Positions 8,533 to 16,871 of a DNA stretch of 53,272 nucleotides are shown here, in pieces. Origin of the DNA: Sulfuricella sp035530375 (GTDB taxonomy: Bacteria > Pseudomonadota > Gammaproteobacteria > Burkholderiales > Sulfuricellaceae); contig DATKUY010000001.1 of assembly GCA_035530375.1 (NCBI GenBank), positions 1 through 53,272 of the forward strand, written 5' to 3'. Each line of letters opens with the position of its first letter. Position 1 is the stretch's first letter. The position numbers and the translations under genes are program-made. Under the pieces are notes generated by a model. That model was not told the origin of the DNA and did no database searches. It saw nothing but the letters and a program-made list of their open reading frames with translations.

Positions 8533-8874
8533 TCAGGCGGTTTTTTGCCGTTGCGGCAGAGCCGCGCGCAGGTTTTCCACCGATACGGTTTTCACCCCTT
8601 CGGCATCGCGGAACACCTTGAAAACCTTTTCCTTGATGGCGCTGGAACCGACGAAATCACGGTAGGCCCGATCCAGCAGCGCGCGGCAGGTTTCGAGCGC
8701 CACATCCTCACTGCAGTCGGCGGCAAGCGGTGTTTGCCTGAGATACTGGTGGAACCGCTGCAAAATGTGCAGGCGGTTCACATGCACTGTCGCGGGCTGG
8801 TATTCAATCGCAAAGAAATCCAGGAACTCCTCGGCGGTGGATAATTTTTTCAGGGCATGCATCAGCATTTCCAT
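8533..8874 (-). CDS. nifW: Nitrogenase-stabilising protein NifW
   Basis: NifW associates with the MoFe protein and helps protect or mature it, particularly against oxygen damage. The 113-residue protein shows family sequence: LSTAEEFLDFFAIEYQPATVHVNRLHILQRF near the N-terminus and a charged C-terminal helix (KEKVFKVFRDAEGVKTVSVENLRAAL). ATG 8874 has a GGGAGAGA ribosome site; a TTG at 8892 is possible but less likely. It follows nifV by 25 bases, so the two are read together. Confidence 0.9.
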   Translation of the reverse strand: MEMLMHALKKLSTAEEFLDFFAIEYQPATVHVNRLHILQRFHQYLRQTPLAADCSEDVALETCRALLDRAYRDFVGSSAIKEKVFKVFRDAEGVKTVSVENLRAALPQRQKTA

Positions 8875-8899
8875 ATCGGTCTCTCCCAACAATCAAATT

Positions 8900-10030
8900 T
8901 CAAAAATGCATGGGCGGCAATACGGCTGTTTCCAGGTAAAACCGCTTCAGATCGTCTGCATCCGGTGCATGCTTGGCCATTCCTGCATACCTGCGGATGC
9001 GGGCCAGGATGATGCCGGCCTGCGGCTCGTCGAGCAGTATCCCCATATCCGCATAAGCCCGAACCACCGCGCTGCAGCCCGAATGCTTGCCCAACACCAT
9101 GCGGTGGTTGCGCCCCACCTCTTCCGGGGCGAAGCTCTGGTAGTTGGAGCGGTGCTTGATCAAGCCGTCGACGTGTATGCCGGACTCATGGGTGAATACC
9201 CCGTCGCCGACAATGCTCTTGTTGGCCGGCACCGGGCGTCCGGAAGCCGTGGCCACGAGGCGGGATATATCCGGAAAACGCCGGCTGTCGATTCCGCTCT
9301 CGACGCCGTGCAGGTGGCGCAGCGCCATTACCGCCTCTTCCAGCGGCGCATTGCCGGCACGTTCGCCCAAGCCGTTGACCGTGGTGTTGATATGCGTCGC
9401 CCCCGCCTTCACCGCTGCCAGCGTGTTGGCAGTCGCCATGCCGAGGTCGTTGTGGGCATGCATCTCCACTTCCATATCCACGGTGACCCGCAGGGTACGT
9501 AGCGCTTCATATGTGGAAAATGGATCGAGCACCCCCAGCGTATCGGCAAAACGGATGCGCCGTGCACCCGCATACTCGCCCGCCTCGGCCACTTGCAGCA
9601 GGAAATCGATATCGGCGCGGGAAGCGTCTTCTGCGCCGATGCACACTTCCATTCCCAAATCCATAGCGGCAGGCACGAACCGGCGTATCGTTTGCAACAC
9701 CCATTCACGGTCGCGCCTGAGCTTGTATTCGATCTGCATGTCGGAAACCGGAATCGACAGGTTGACGACATCCACGCCGCATTGCGCCGCCGCCTGCAAG
9801 TCCTCATCGCACATCCTGCCCCAGACCATCAGGCGCGAAGCCAGCCCCTGGCCGGCGATGGCACGGATGATTTCACGCTCCTCCACGCCCATCACCGGGA
9901 TGCCGATTTCCAGCTCGGGCACGCCTGCGGCGGACAGGGCACAAGCAATAGCAAGCTTCTCCTCGGCGGAGAACGCCACTCCGGCGGTCTGCTCGCCGTC
10001 GCGCAATGTCGTATCGTTGATCGTTACCAT
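8900..10030 (-). CDS. nifV: Homocitrate synthase NifV
   Basis: Condenses acetyl-CoA with 2-oxoglutarate to (R)-homocitrate, the organic ligand of FeMo-cofactor. The 376-residue protein starts MVTINDTTLRDGEQ (the DTTLRDGEQ substrate/metal motif, residues 6-14) and holds the metal-binding HAHNDLG (about 195) and the NTTVNGLGERAGNAPLEE signature (about 220-240). It is the short nif-type enzyme without a LeuA regulatory domain. First gene of the operon with nifW and fixABCX; a consensus sigma54 promoter starts about 50 bases upstream. Confidence 0.95.
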   Translation of the reverse strand: MVTINDTTLRDGEQTAGVAFSAEEKLAIACALSAAGVPELEIGIPVMGVEEREIIRAIAGQGLASRLMVWGRMCDEDLQAAAQCGVDVVNLSIPVSDMQIEYKLRRDREWVLQTIRRFVPAAMDLGMEVCIGAEDASRADIDFLLQVAEAGEYAGARRIRFADTLGVLDPFSTYEALRTLRVTVDMEVEMHAHNDLGMATANTLAAVKAGATHINTTVNGLGERAGNAPLEEAVMALRHLHGVESGIDSRRFPDISRLVATASGRPVPANKSIVGDGVFTHESGIHVDGLIKHRSNYQSFAPEEVGRNHRMVLGKHSGCSAVVRAYADMGILLDEPQAGIILARIRRYAGMAKHAPDADDLKRFYLETAVLPPMHF

Positions 10031-10077
10031 GACGCACCTCGTTCAGGTCTGGAAAATCGCTGCTTGAACAGGCTTCA

Positions 10078-10092
10078 GCAAGCACTGTGCCA
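10078..10092 (-). promoter_or_regulatory. Sigma54 (-24/-12) promoter of the nifV-fixABCX operon
   Basis: On the minus strand this reads TGGCAC-AGTGC-TTGC, a perfect match to TGGCAC-N5-TTGC. Its -12 end lies 47 bases upstream of the nifV ATG. A NifA-type site lies about 100 bases further upstream. Confidence 0.9.
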
Positions 10093-10188
10093 CTATCGAC
10101 AGATCAACTGTTTTCTGTTGTTTTTCAACTTACTATAAATATTCAGCAGAAGAAATCCGGGGGGAGGAAAACCGACATAAAACCGCTT

Positions 10189-10204
10189 TGTAGGGTTTGC
10201 GACA
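10189..10204 (-). promoter_or_regulatory. NifA upstream activator site for nifV
   Basis: TGT-N10-ACA (tgt agggtttgcg aca), which is symmetric and so reads the same class on both strands. It lies about 100 bases upstream of the -24 box at 10092, the usual spacing for NifA looping to sigma54 RNA polymerase. Confidence 0.75.
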
Positions 10205-10350
10205 AGGATGAGCGTTTCGACTGGATTGCACAAACCGGCAATAACTGCTTTTTTACAACTTTTTTATTCCTGCACAGCCACAATTGGCAATGCATTTACA
10301 GTGGCCGAACTAAACTTCGAATCAAGGCATCTATTCCGGGAAACCATCAA

Positions 10351-11883
10351 ATGAATATTGATTCTCTTGTGCCGCCAACCCGCGCCGGTTATCACAAAGG
10401 GTACGGATGGGCGCTGATTGCCTGCATATTCACCACTCTCATCGCCACACCGCTCAAGGAACACCTCGATCTCACCAACATCGTCATGCTCTTCCTGCTG
10501 ACAGTGCTGCTGGTCGCGGTAAAATTCGGACGGGGCCCGGCGGTGCTGGCGGCATTCCTTAGCGTAGCCCTGTTCGACTTCTTCTTCGTACCGCCGCAAC
10601 TCTCGTTCACGGTGAGCGACGCGCAATATCTGGTAACTTTCGCCGTCATGCTCGCGGTCGCCCTGATCACCGGACAACTCACAGCCGGCTTGCGGCGACA
10701 AGCCGACATCGCCTCCATCAAGGAGCAGCACACTAGAGCGCTTTATGAAATGGCGCGGGATCTCGCCGGGGCGCTCACTATCGCGCAGGTTTCCGACATC
10801 GTCCGCCGCTTCCTGCTCAATGGGTTCGCTCTCGATACGGTCCTGCTTCTGCCCGATGAACAAGGCGACCTGAAGCCGATTGCCAAACTGGATAGCCAGC
10901 TTCAGATCGAGCAGCGATTCGCGCTGATTGCCTTCGATCAAGGCGAGCCGGTCGAGGACTACACGCTTTCGGGATATGGCTACGGGGCGGGCTACTTCCC
11001 GCTCAAGGCGCCGATGAAGATAAGGGGCGTGATTGTGTTTGCCCCAAACAGCAAAAATCCTGACGCGGCAAGAGAACAAAAACCACTGCTGGCGACCATC
11101 TCTTCGGTGGTCGCGATTGCCGTGGAGCGCCTGCATTACGTCGAAGTAGCCCAGGCCACTCAAGTGCAAATCGTGTCCGAGCGGCTGCGCAGCTCGATTC
11201 TTTCTGCGCTGTCCCACGACCTGCGCACGCCGCTCACCGCCCTGGTCGGACTGGCCGATTCGCTGGCGCTTTCCAGGCCACCGCTTCCCGCCGAGGCATT
11301 GGAAACGGCCGAGGCCATCCGCGAACAGGCGCTGCGCCTCTCCGGCTTGGTCGGGAATCTTCTCGACATGGCGCGCCTGCATGCCGGTCACGTCACATTG
11401 CGCAAGGAATGGCAACTGCTTGAGGAAGTGATCGGAGCAAGCATCCAACTGCTCGGACGCAGCCTGGCGAATCATCGGGTCCGGGTCACGCTGCCCAAGG
11501 ACATGCCCCTGGTCGAGTTCGATGCGGTATTGATCGAGCGGGTGTTCTGCAATCTCCTGGAGAATGCGGCCAAGTATGCGCCGCCCGGATCTTTGATCGA
11601 AATCGCGGGAAACGCGAAAGGAGGAAGCGTTGAAGTTTCCGTTTGCGACCATGGCCCAGGCTTTCCCCCGGACAAGCAAGGCACGCTGTTCGAGATGTTC
11701 GTGCGCGGAGCTCCCGAATCGGCGACTCCCGGCGTCGGGCTCGGCCTGGCGATCTGCCGGGCGATTATCGACGCGCACGGCGGAACGATTGATGCAGCGA
11801 ACCAGCCTGAAGGCGGCGCCTGCGTGACGTTCACCCTGCCGAGCGGCACGCCGCCCACGGTCGAAGAAGAGAGCGTGGCATGA
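10351..11883 (+). CDS. Short KdpD-like sensor histidine kinase
   Basis: A membrane histidine kinase matching only the C-terminal part of KdpD. In the 510 residues I see four hydrophobic segments (about 18-110, the DUF4118 domain, with FFFVPPQLSFTVSDAQYLVTF), a GAF-like region (about 130-265), the phospho-acceptor His289 in LSHDLRTPLTA, and the ATPase N/G boxes (NLLENAAKYAPPG; HGPGFPPDK; GVGLGLAICRAIIDAHGG). The approximately 370-residue N-terminal KdpD and USP-like domains of canonical KdpD are missing. The start at ATG 10351 fits the membrane domain; the frame upstream is not protein-like. It overlaps kdpE by 4 bases (ATGA). Its signal is probably K+ or ionic stress, by inference. Confidence 0.85.
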   Translation: MNIDSLVPPTRAGYHKGYGWALIACIFTTLIATPLKEHLDLTNIVMLFLLTVLLVAVKFGRGPAVLAAFLSVALFDFFFVPPQLSFTVSDAQYLVTFAVMLAVALITGQLTAGLRRQADIASIKEQHTRALYEMARDLAGALTIAQVSDIVRRFLLNGFALDTVLLLPDEQGDLKPIAKLDSQLQIEQRFALIAFDQGEPVEDYTLSGYGYGAGYFPLKAPMKIRGVIVFAPNSKNPDAAREQKPLLATISSVVAIAVERLHYVEVAQATQVQIVSERLRSSILSALSHDLRTPLTALVGLADSLALSRPPLPAEALETAEAIREQALRLSGLVGNLLDMARLHAGHVTLRKEWQLLEEVIGASIQLLGRSLANHRVRVTLPKDMPLVEFDAVLIERVFCNLLENAAKYAPPGSLIEIAGNAKGGSVEVSVCDHGPGFPPDKQGTLFEMFVRGAPESATPGVGLGLAICRAIIDAHGGTIDAANQPEGGACVTFTLPSGTPPTVEEESVA

Positions 11884-12569
11884 ACGAAATCTCTCCGAAT
11901 ATCATCTTCGTCGAAGACGAAAAGCAAATTCGCCGCTTTGTCCGTTCCGCGCTCGAAGCGGAGGGATGCCACGTGTTCGAGGCGGATACCGGCAAGCAGG
12001 GGCTGGTCGAAGCCGGCACGCGCAAGCCCGACCTGATCATTCTTGATCTCGGGCTGCCCGATCTGGATGGCGTCGAATTCATCCGCGACCTGCGCGGCTG
12101 GTCGGCGGTGCCGATCCTGATACTGTCCGCGCGCTCCACCGAGAATGACAAGATCGTCGCGCTGGACGCCGGAGCAGACGATTACCTGACCAAACCTTTC
12201 GGCGTCGGCGAGCTGCTTGCACGGGTGCGCGCTCTTCTGCGGCGGCAAGGCAAAAACAGCGAGGGCAGCCCCGTGGTTTCATTCGGCGAGATTCAAGCCG
12301 ATCTTTCCAAACGCATCGTGACGCGCAGGGGCGAGCCCGTCCATCTCACGCAAATCGAGTACCGCTTGCTCGCCCTCCTGATTGCCAATCCGGGCAAGGT
12401 ACTGACCCATCGCCATTTGCTGCGCGAAGTCTGGGGTCCGTCTTTTATCGAGAGCAGCCACTACCTGCGCATCTACGTCGGCCACCTGCGCCAGAAGCTG
12501 GAAACTGACCCGGCCCAGCCGAAGCACCTCCTGACCGAAACAGGCGTGGGCTATCGTTTCCAGCCTTAA
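11880..12569 (+). CDS. kdpE: Response regulator KdpE
   Basis: A 229-residue OmpR/PhoB-class regulator. The receiver domain has the acidic pair Glu12-Asp13, phospho-Asp56 (LIILDLGLPD), the Ser/Thr (LSARS) and Lys (DYLTKPF) switch residues. The winged-helix DNA-binding domain (about 130-229) ends with the usual YLRIYVGHLRQKLE and GVGYRF. It is translationally coupled to the kinase and followed 34 bases later by kup. Canonical KdpE controls kdpFABC; no kdpFABC is present here, so Kup is the likely local target. Confidence 0.9.
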   Translation: MNEISPNIIFVEDEKQIRRFVRSALEAEGCHVFEADTGKQGLVEAGTRKPDLIILDLGLPDLDGVEFIRDLRGWSAVPILILSARSTENDKIVALDAGADDYLTKPFGVGELLARVRALLRRQGKNSEGSPVVSFGEIQADLSKRIVTRRGEPVHLTQIEYRLLALLIANPGKVLTHRHLLREVWGPSFIESSHYLRIYVGHLRQKLETDPAQPKHLLTETGVGYRFQP

Positions 12570-12603
12570 ACATTTTCACTATTTCATAAAACGGGGAGAA
12601 ATC

Positions 12604-14481
12604 ATGACCCAACAGGTTGTTCCTCAGAATAAACGGGTAGCGCCGCTGGCCCTGGCTGCGCTGGGGATCGTTTACGGCGACATCGGCACCAGCCCGCTGT
12701 ATGCCATCAAGGAAGTGTTCGCCGGCGCGCATCCGGTGCCAGTCACACCGGACAACGTCATCGGCATCCTGTCCCTGGTGTTCTGGTCGCTGGTGATCGT
12801 GGTGTCGATCAAATACGTCGCCTTCATCATGCGCGCCGACAACCGCGGCGAGGGCGGCATCATGGCACTGATGGCGCTGGCCCTGCGCAAAGCCGACGGA
12901 CGCGGGCGGGCGGCGATCATGCTGGCGGGCATCGTCGGCGCGGCGCTGTTCTATGGCGACGGCGTGATCACCCCTGCGATTTCGGTACTCTCCGCCGTCG
13001 AAGGGCTGGAGGTGGCCGCCCCCGCGCTCAAGACCTACGTGATTCCGGTCACCATCGGCGTGCTGGTCGCCCTGTTCGCTTTCCAGCGCAAAGGCACAGC
13101 AGGCATCGGAGCCCTGTTCGGGCCGGTCATGTGCGTTTGGTTCGGAACCCTGGCGCTGCTCGGAATCGTCAATATCCTGACCGAGTTGAGCGTGGTCAAG
13201 TCCCTCAACCCTGTTCATGGCCTCACTTTCCTGGCCTCGAACCCTTGGCTCGGCTTCCTCGCGCTGGGCGGGGTGGTGCTGGTCGTGACCGGGACCGAGG
13301 CGCTTTATGCCGACATGGGCCACTTCGGCCGCAAGCCTGTCCAGCTTGCCTGGTTCGGCTTGGTTCTGCCTGCCCTGGCGCTTAACTATTTCGGCCAGGG
13401 CGCACTATTGCTGCATAGCCCGGCCGCAATCCAGAACCCCTTTTACCTCCTGGCGCCCAACTGGGCGCTGTATCCTTTGGTGGCCCTGGCCACGGCAGCC
13501 ACGGTGATCGCCTCGCAGGCGGTGATTTCCGGCGCCTTTTCGATTACCCGGCAAGCCATCCAGTTGGGCTATTCGCCGCGCATGGAGGTGCAGCAAACAT
13601 CGGAGAGGGAGATCGGCCAGATCTACCTGCCCGGCATCAACTGGGCGCTGCTGCTCGCGGTAATCGCCCTGGTCATGGGATTCCGCAGCTCCACCAATCT
13701 GGGAGCGGCTTACGGCATCGCCGTGACCGGCACGATGGTGATCACCACCATTCTCGCCTTCATCGTCGTGCGTCATCTATGGGGTTGGGGCTGGGTCAGG
13801 AGCGGTTTGCTGATCTCTTTCTTCCTGATGATCGATCTTGCCTTCTTCGCCGCCAACGCCATCAAGATCGAGGATGGCGGCTGGTTCCCGCTGGTATTCG
13901 GTCTCGGCGTGTTCACGCTGATGAGCACCTGGAAACGCGGGCGCGAATTGTTGCGAGCCCGCATGGGGAGCGAAGCGATTGCCCTCGAGCCCTTCATTCA
14001 TGGGCTGGATGTGTGCTCGTTAACGCGGGTACCGCGCACGGCGGTGTTCCTGACGGGCAATCCCGACGCCGTGCCACATGCCTTGTTGCACAACCTGAAA
14101 CACAACATGGTGCTGCACGAACGCATCGCCATCGTGACGGTGACCGTGGAAGATGTGCCGCACGTCCCGGATATTGACTGGGTCGAGGTGCAGGCCATGC
14201 CGAACAATTTCTACCGCATCCTTGTCCGCTACGGCTTCAAGGACGACCCCGACATACCCAAGGCACTGGAGCTTTGCGCCCAATATGGCATCACCTTCGA
14301 CCCGATGACTACCTCATTCTTTCTCGGCCGCGAGACGCTGATTCCCAAGCTCGGTTCGGAAATGCCGTTGTGGCGCGAGAAGCTATTCATCGCGATGTTC
14401 CGCAACGCCGGCAGCGCGGCCAGCTTCTTCAATATTCCACCGAACCGGGTGGTTGAAATGGGAACGCAAGTCGTCCTTTGA
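12604..14481 (+). CDS. kup: Potassium uptake protein Kup
   Basis: A 625-residue KUP/HAK/KT-family K+/H+ symporter of the inner membrane. The family signature GDIGTSPLYAIKEVF is at about residues 26-40, then about 12 hydrophobic segments up to residue 450 (ADNRGEGGIMAL; FYGDGVITPAISVLSAVEG; TGTEALYADMGHFGR), then a C-terminal cytoplasmic region (PHALLHNLKHNMVLHERIAIVTV). It appears co-transcribed with kdpDE, an unusual pairing. It converges on the nifE operon. Confidence 0.95.
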   Translation: MTQQVVPQNKRVAPLALAALGIVYGDIGTSPLYAIKEVFAGAHPVPVTPDNVIGILSLVFWSLVIVVSIKYVAFIMRADNRGEGGIMALMALALRKADGRGRAAIMLAGIVGAALFYGDGVITPAISVLSAVEGLEVAAPALKTYVIPVTIGVLVALFAFQRKGTAGIGALFGPVMCVWFGTLALLGIVNILTELSVVKSLNPVHGLTFLASNPWLGFLALGGVVLVVTGTEALYADMGHFGRKPVQLAWFGLVLPALALNYFGQGALLLHSPAAIQNPFYLLAPNWALYPLVALATAATVIASQAVISGAFSITRQAIQLGYSPRMEVQQTSEREIGQIYLPGINWALLLAVIALVMGFRSSTNLGAAYGIAVTGTMVITTILAFIVVRHLWGWGWVRSGLLISFFLMIDLAFFAANAIKIEDGGWFPLVFGLGVFTLMSTWKRGRELLRARMGSEAIALEPFIHGLDVCSLTRVPRTAVFLTGNPDAVPHALLHNLKHNMVLHERIAIVTVTVEDVPHVPDIDWVEVQAMPNNFYRILVRYGFKDDPDIPKALELCAQYGITFDPMTTSFFLGRETLIPKLGSEMPLWREKLFIAMFRNAGSAASFFNIPPNRVVEMGTQVVL

Positions 14482-14568
14482 ACGGGGACGTTCACGATAA
14501 TAAAGTCGCCCCCGCACCCGTGCGAACAGGTCTATGTCCAGATCAAGGCGGCTTCCATCCTGCAAGTC

Positions 14569-14745
14569 TTAGTTCTTGAGCAAATGCGCCACGGTTTCCG
14601 CGCTGGGCTCCGGCTGTTTCAGCAGCTCGTAGACCAGTTGCACCAGCTTGGGATGGCCGGCAATGGGATCGCGGGCAAACTTGAGGGCATTCAGCGCGAC
14701 ATCCTCCGCGCTGCTGAAATTGATATAGCCGATTTTTTCGTCCAT
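14569..14745 (-). CDS. Conserved-looking 58-residue protein, last gene of the nifE operon
   Basis: Starts MDEKIGYINFSSAEDVALNALKFARD and ends VAHLLKN; acidic/amphipathic, no cysteines, no membrane segment. An AAGGA ribosome site lies 9 bases before ATG 14745. It follows nifQ by 29 bases on the same strand, so it is probably read from the nifE promoter. I do not recognise the family. The size and position resemble the small accessory proteins often seen at the ends of nif operons, but no function can be given. Confidence 0.6.
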   Translation of the reverse strand: MDEKIGYINFSSAEDVALNALKFARDPIAGHPKLVQLVYELLKQPEPSAETVAHLLKN

Positions 14746-14774
14746 GTTCGTTTCCTTGTTTGAAGTATGAAAAA

Positions 14775-15353
14775 TCAGTTGGCCGGGCCTTCTTCCGGTC
14801 CGAAGCATTTCAGGTAGTCGATGCATACGCTGCAACTGGGTGCGCGGCAGGCCTGGATTTCGGCGCGATCGCACAGTTGCTTGTAGAAGAATTTCTTCCA
14901 TTTCATGTTGCCGGTATTCCGGGCAAACAGGCTGGTGAAGTATTCTTCCAGCAAATCCGACAGCACTTGCCGGTTGGGCAGGCCCATGTCCTGGTAGAGG
15001 TGGTCGTTGCCCATGCAGGCGGTGGCGATGACGAAGGCCAGCCATTTCGATTCAGTGTCTGGCCGGGTGCGGTGCGCCATCAGCAGATCCAGCAGGTCTC
15101 CGAACTCCTCGCCATGTAGCGCTTCGCAGCCCGCTGCGGCGGTTTTCCGCTCCGCCATCCCGGCATTCTGCAGGGCGCCGGGGAAATGGCGATCCATGAG
15201 ATCCTCGACCTCCTCATCCATTCCCAATATGGCATGGAGCGTCATGCCGGGATTATGACGGGAGGAATGAATCGCACCGGCAAAGGCCTGGGTCAGGCGG
15301 TCGGACGGGTCTTTGGCATGGGCTATCAGCCATTCATAGCTCAGGATTTCCAT
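14775..15353 (-). CDS. nifQ: NifQ, molybdenum donor for FeMo-cofactor
   Basis: NifQ is an iron-sulfur protein that supplies molybdenum to the NifEN/NifH FeMo-co assembly site. The 192-residue protein ends with the family's cluster motif C-x4-C-x2-C-x5-C at Cys169, 174, 177 and 183, after the W-K-K-F-F-Y-K segment (152-158) that is typical of NifQ. It lies 12 bases after fdxB. With modABC and ModE in the same window, the molybdenum route from uptake to cofactor is encoded locally. Confidence 0.93.
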   Translation of the reverse strand: MEILSYEWLIAHAKDPSDRLTQAFAGAIHSSRHNPGMTLHAILGMDEEVEDLMDRHFPGALQNAGMAERKTAAAGCEALHGEEFGDLLDLLMAHRTRPDTESKWLAFVIATACMGNDHLYQDMGLPNRQVLSDLLEEYFTSLFARNTGNMKWKKFFYKQLCDRAEIQACRAPSCSVCIDYLKCFGPEEGPAN

Positions 15354-15365
15354 GTTATGCCTCCG

Positions 15366-15677
15366 TTACACGCTCATCGCCTCGTGGCTATAGCACTTCT
15401 TCGGGCAAATCTTGGCGCACGCCTCGCAGCCGGTGCAGTTCTGCTCGTTGGCGACGGTCATGACTTTCTTTTCGTACTCGTCATCATCATCGCCATCGAT
15501 ATCCACTGCCATCAGCTCGCCTTCATCGTCCATCCCCATCAACTGGAGGACACCACGTCCGCAGACCTTGAAACAGCGGCCGCAGCCAATACATTTTTCC
15601 TTGTTGATTTCCTTGACGAACTTTGGAATCCAGCTCCGTCCATCCGGCATCACTACGCTTGCAAAACTCACGGTCAC
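15366..15677 (-). CDS. fdxB: Nif-specific ferredoxin III (2[4Fe-4S])
   Basis: A 103-residue bacterial-type ferredoxin with two cluster sites: Cys29, 32, 35, 39 (CIGCGRCFKVC) and Cys81, 84, 87, 91 (CTGCEACAKIC), plus Cys95. A very acidic insert (about 51-70, DIDGDDDDEYE) separates them, as in the nif-linked ferredoxin III family. It lies between the DUF683 protein and nifQ, the usual place. Probable electron donor for cofactor assembly or to nitrogenase. Confidence 0.9.
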   Translation of the reverse strand: MTVSFASVVMPDGRSWIPKFVKEINKEKCIGCGRCFKVCGRGVLQLMGMDDEGELMAVDIDGDDDDEYEKKVMTVANEQNCTGCEACAKICPKKCYSHEAMSV

Positions 15678-15685
15678 GCTCCTTT

Positions 15686-15735
15686 CATACGATCTTTCAA
15701 GGGCTTCAGCCCTTAGATAGTCGAAGTCCCCTTGT
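15686..15735. repeat. REP-like palindromic element, copy 1
   Basis: Begins catacgatctttca, then the hairpin aagggcttcagccctt, then agatagtcgaagtcc. The same layout recurs at 16880-16946 with a compensated stem (cgcgcttcagcgcg). It overlaps the stop codon of the DUF683 gene and lies just before fdxB. Confidence 0.65.
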
Positions 15736-15916
15736 GGGACGTTTTTGCGCGGGCCTCAGCCAGCGCCTTGTAAGCCTCGAAGGTTTTTGCCGCCACATCG
15801 GGAATCAGCTCCCAATTGATCGGCAATTCCTCGGACAAGTCGTGCAGATCCATCTTGAGCTGCGTCGCCCGCGCGTTCAGCTTCTTGACCTGCGCTTTCA
15901 GTTCTTCTTCAGTCAT
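15713..15916 (-). CDS. DUF683 / CCE_0567-family nif protein
   Basis: A 67-residue, mostly helical protein (TEEELKAQVKKLNARATQLKMDLHDLSE forms a coiled coil at about 2-29; then LPINWELIPDVAAKTFEAY). The pattern matches the small CCE_0567 (DUF683) family found next to nifX/DUF269; a cyanobacterial member is a metal-binding helical protein. ATG 15916 follows the DUF269 stop by 7 bases. The last codons (HKGTSTI) lie within a REP-like repeat. Confidence 0.85.
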   Translation of the reverse strand: MTEEELKAQVKKLNARATQLKMDLHDLSEELPINWELIPDVAAKTFEAYKALAEARAKTSHKGTSTI

Positions 15917-15923
15917 CGTCGCC

Positions 15924-16400
15924 TCAACTGTAATTCGCCACATCGGGAAACTTGCGGATCATTTCCACCCCCGCATTCACCAGCTTTTCCCCCTCCTCCA
16001 CCAGTTTTTCCATGGTCAGAAAACCGAAGCGGTGCACGTCGCGCAACTGTTTGTTGACCACGATCAGGCGACCGGCGATCAGGACGATGCGGCCGAAGCC
16101 TTCGTGGTGCATCTTCATCATCGGGGTGACCATGTTGCCGGTCTGCCGCTCGATGGCCAGGCCCACCGCGCCGTAAAACAGCTCCAGCCGCCACAGCATT
16201 TCCGGGTCGGGATCGCCGATAATGGGGATCTCCTTGCGCTGCTCCTTGTCGACGACATACGGCTCGAGCAGTTGCGCATCGCTCTTGTTATCCCACGTGC
16301 CGTAGGAATCCTGGGCGCGCCACAGCTTGACGAGTTCCGCCAGGAACACGGAATTATTTATCCCGGTACCGGGAGTTGAAAGCAAAGTTGCTTCAGGCAT
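15924..16400 (-). CDS. NifX-associated protein (DUF269)
   Basis: A 158-residue protein of the DUF269 family that almost always follows nifX and may take part in FeMo-cofactor traffic. Family features are LVKLWRAQDSYGTWDNKSD (about 28-46) and GFGRIVLIAGRLIVVNKQLRDVHRFGF (about 100-127). ATG 16400 has GGAGG 8 bases upstream and overlaps the end of nifX by 8 bases, so the two are coupled; an alternative start at 16421 lacks a better site. Confidence 0.9.
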   Translation of the reverse strand: MPEATLLSTPGTGINNSVFLAELVKLWRAQDSYGTWDNKSDAQLLEPYVVDKEQRKEIPIIGDPDPEMLWRLELFYGAVGLAIERQTGNMVTPMMKMHHEGFGRIVLIAGRLIVVNKQLRDVHRFGFLTMEKLVEEGEKLVNAGVEMIRKFPDVANYS

Positions 16401-16809
16401 GGTCAGCCTCCTCTTCTTCATCGAAATCGAATGTCTTTTCCTTGCCCTTTTCGAGCGCCTTGCGCAGCCACGGCGGCGGAGTGCCTTTCAATACCTGTTG
16501 CAACTTGTCGAGCAGGCCGGAAATTTCGGTTTCTTCCGGCACTTTCAACGGATGGATTTTTGCGGCCACCACCCGCGCCGCCGCCGAACCGCCGATGGCC
16601 AAGACGTAAACGATGGCGCAATCGCGGATGGCGTCGATCTTCGCTGCGAGCTTGTCTTCGTTGCCGTCCTCCTTGAGGTCGCCGTCGAACTGGACGGCTT
16701 CGACAAGCTGGTGCCCCTCGGGCGAGATTTCGTAAATGGCGATGTTCTTCGCCCAGCCGAAGTGGGCGTCCACGCGCTGCATGTCCTGGGTAGTAAAGGC
16801 AACTTTCAT
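16393..16809 (-). CDS. nifX: NifX, FeMo-cofactor carrier
   Basis: Binds NifB-co and other FeMo-co precursors and shuttles them to NifEN. The 138-residue protein starts MKVAFTTQDMQRVDAHFGWAKNIAIYEI, the NifX/NafY fold also present at the NifB C-terminus (position 46918). The acidic tail (DFDEEEEADHA) is notable. ATG 16809 with AGGAG upstream is chosen; the frame extends to 16875, but those residues overlap the nifN end. It lies 62 bases after nifN, with no promoter seen between. Confidence 0.9.
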   Translation of the reverse strand: MKVAFTTQDMQRVDAHFGWAKNIAIYEISPEGHQLVEAVQFDGDLKEDGNEDKLAAKIDAIRDCAIVYVLAIGGSAAARVVAAKIHPLKVPEETEISGLLDKLQQVLKGTPPPWLRKALEKGKEKTFDFDEEEEADHA

Positions 16810-16871
16810 ACGATGCGCTCCTTGATCGTGGTTAGTGATGAGTTTCAGCTTGCGGCGCGGCTGCATGGCTT

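Noticed and set aside
10264..11778. A 504-codon minus-strand open frame opposite the KdpD-like gene
   Set aside because: The plus strand has clear kinase motifs (LSHDLRTPLTA, GVGLGLAI); the antisense frame has none.
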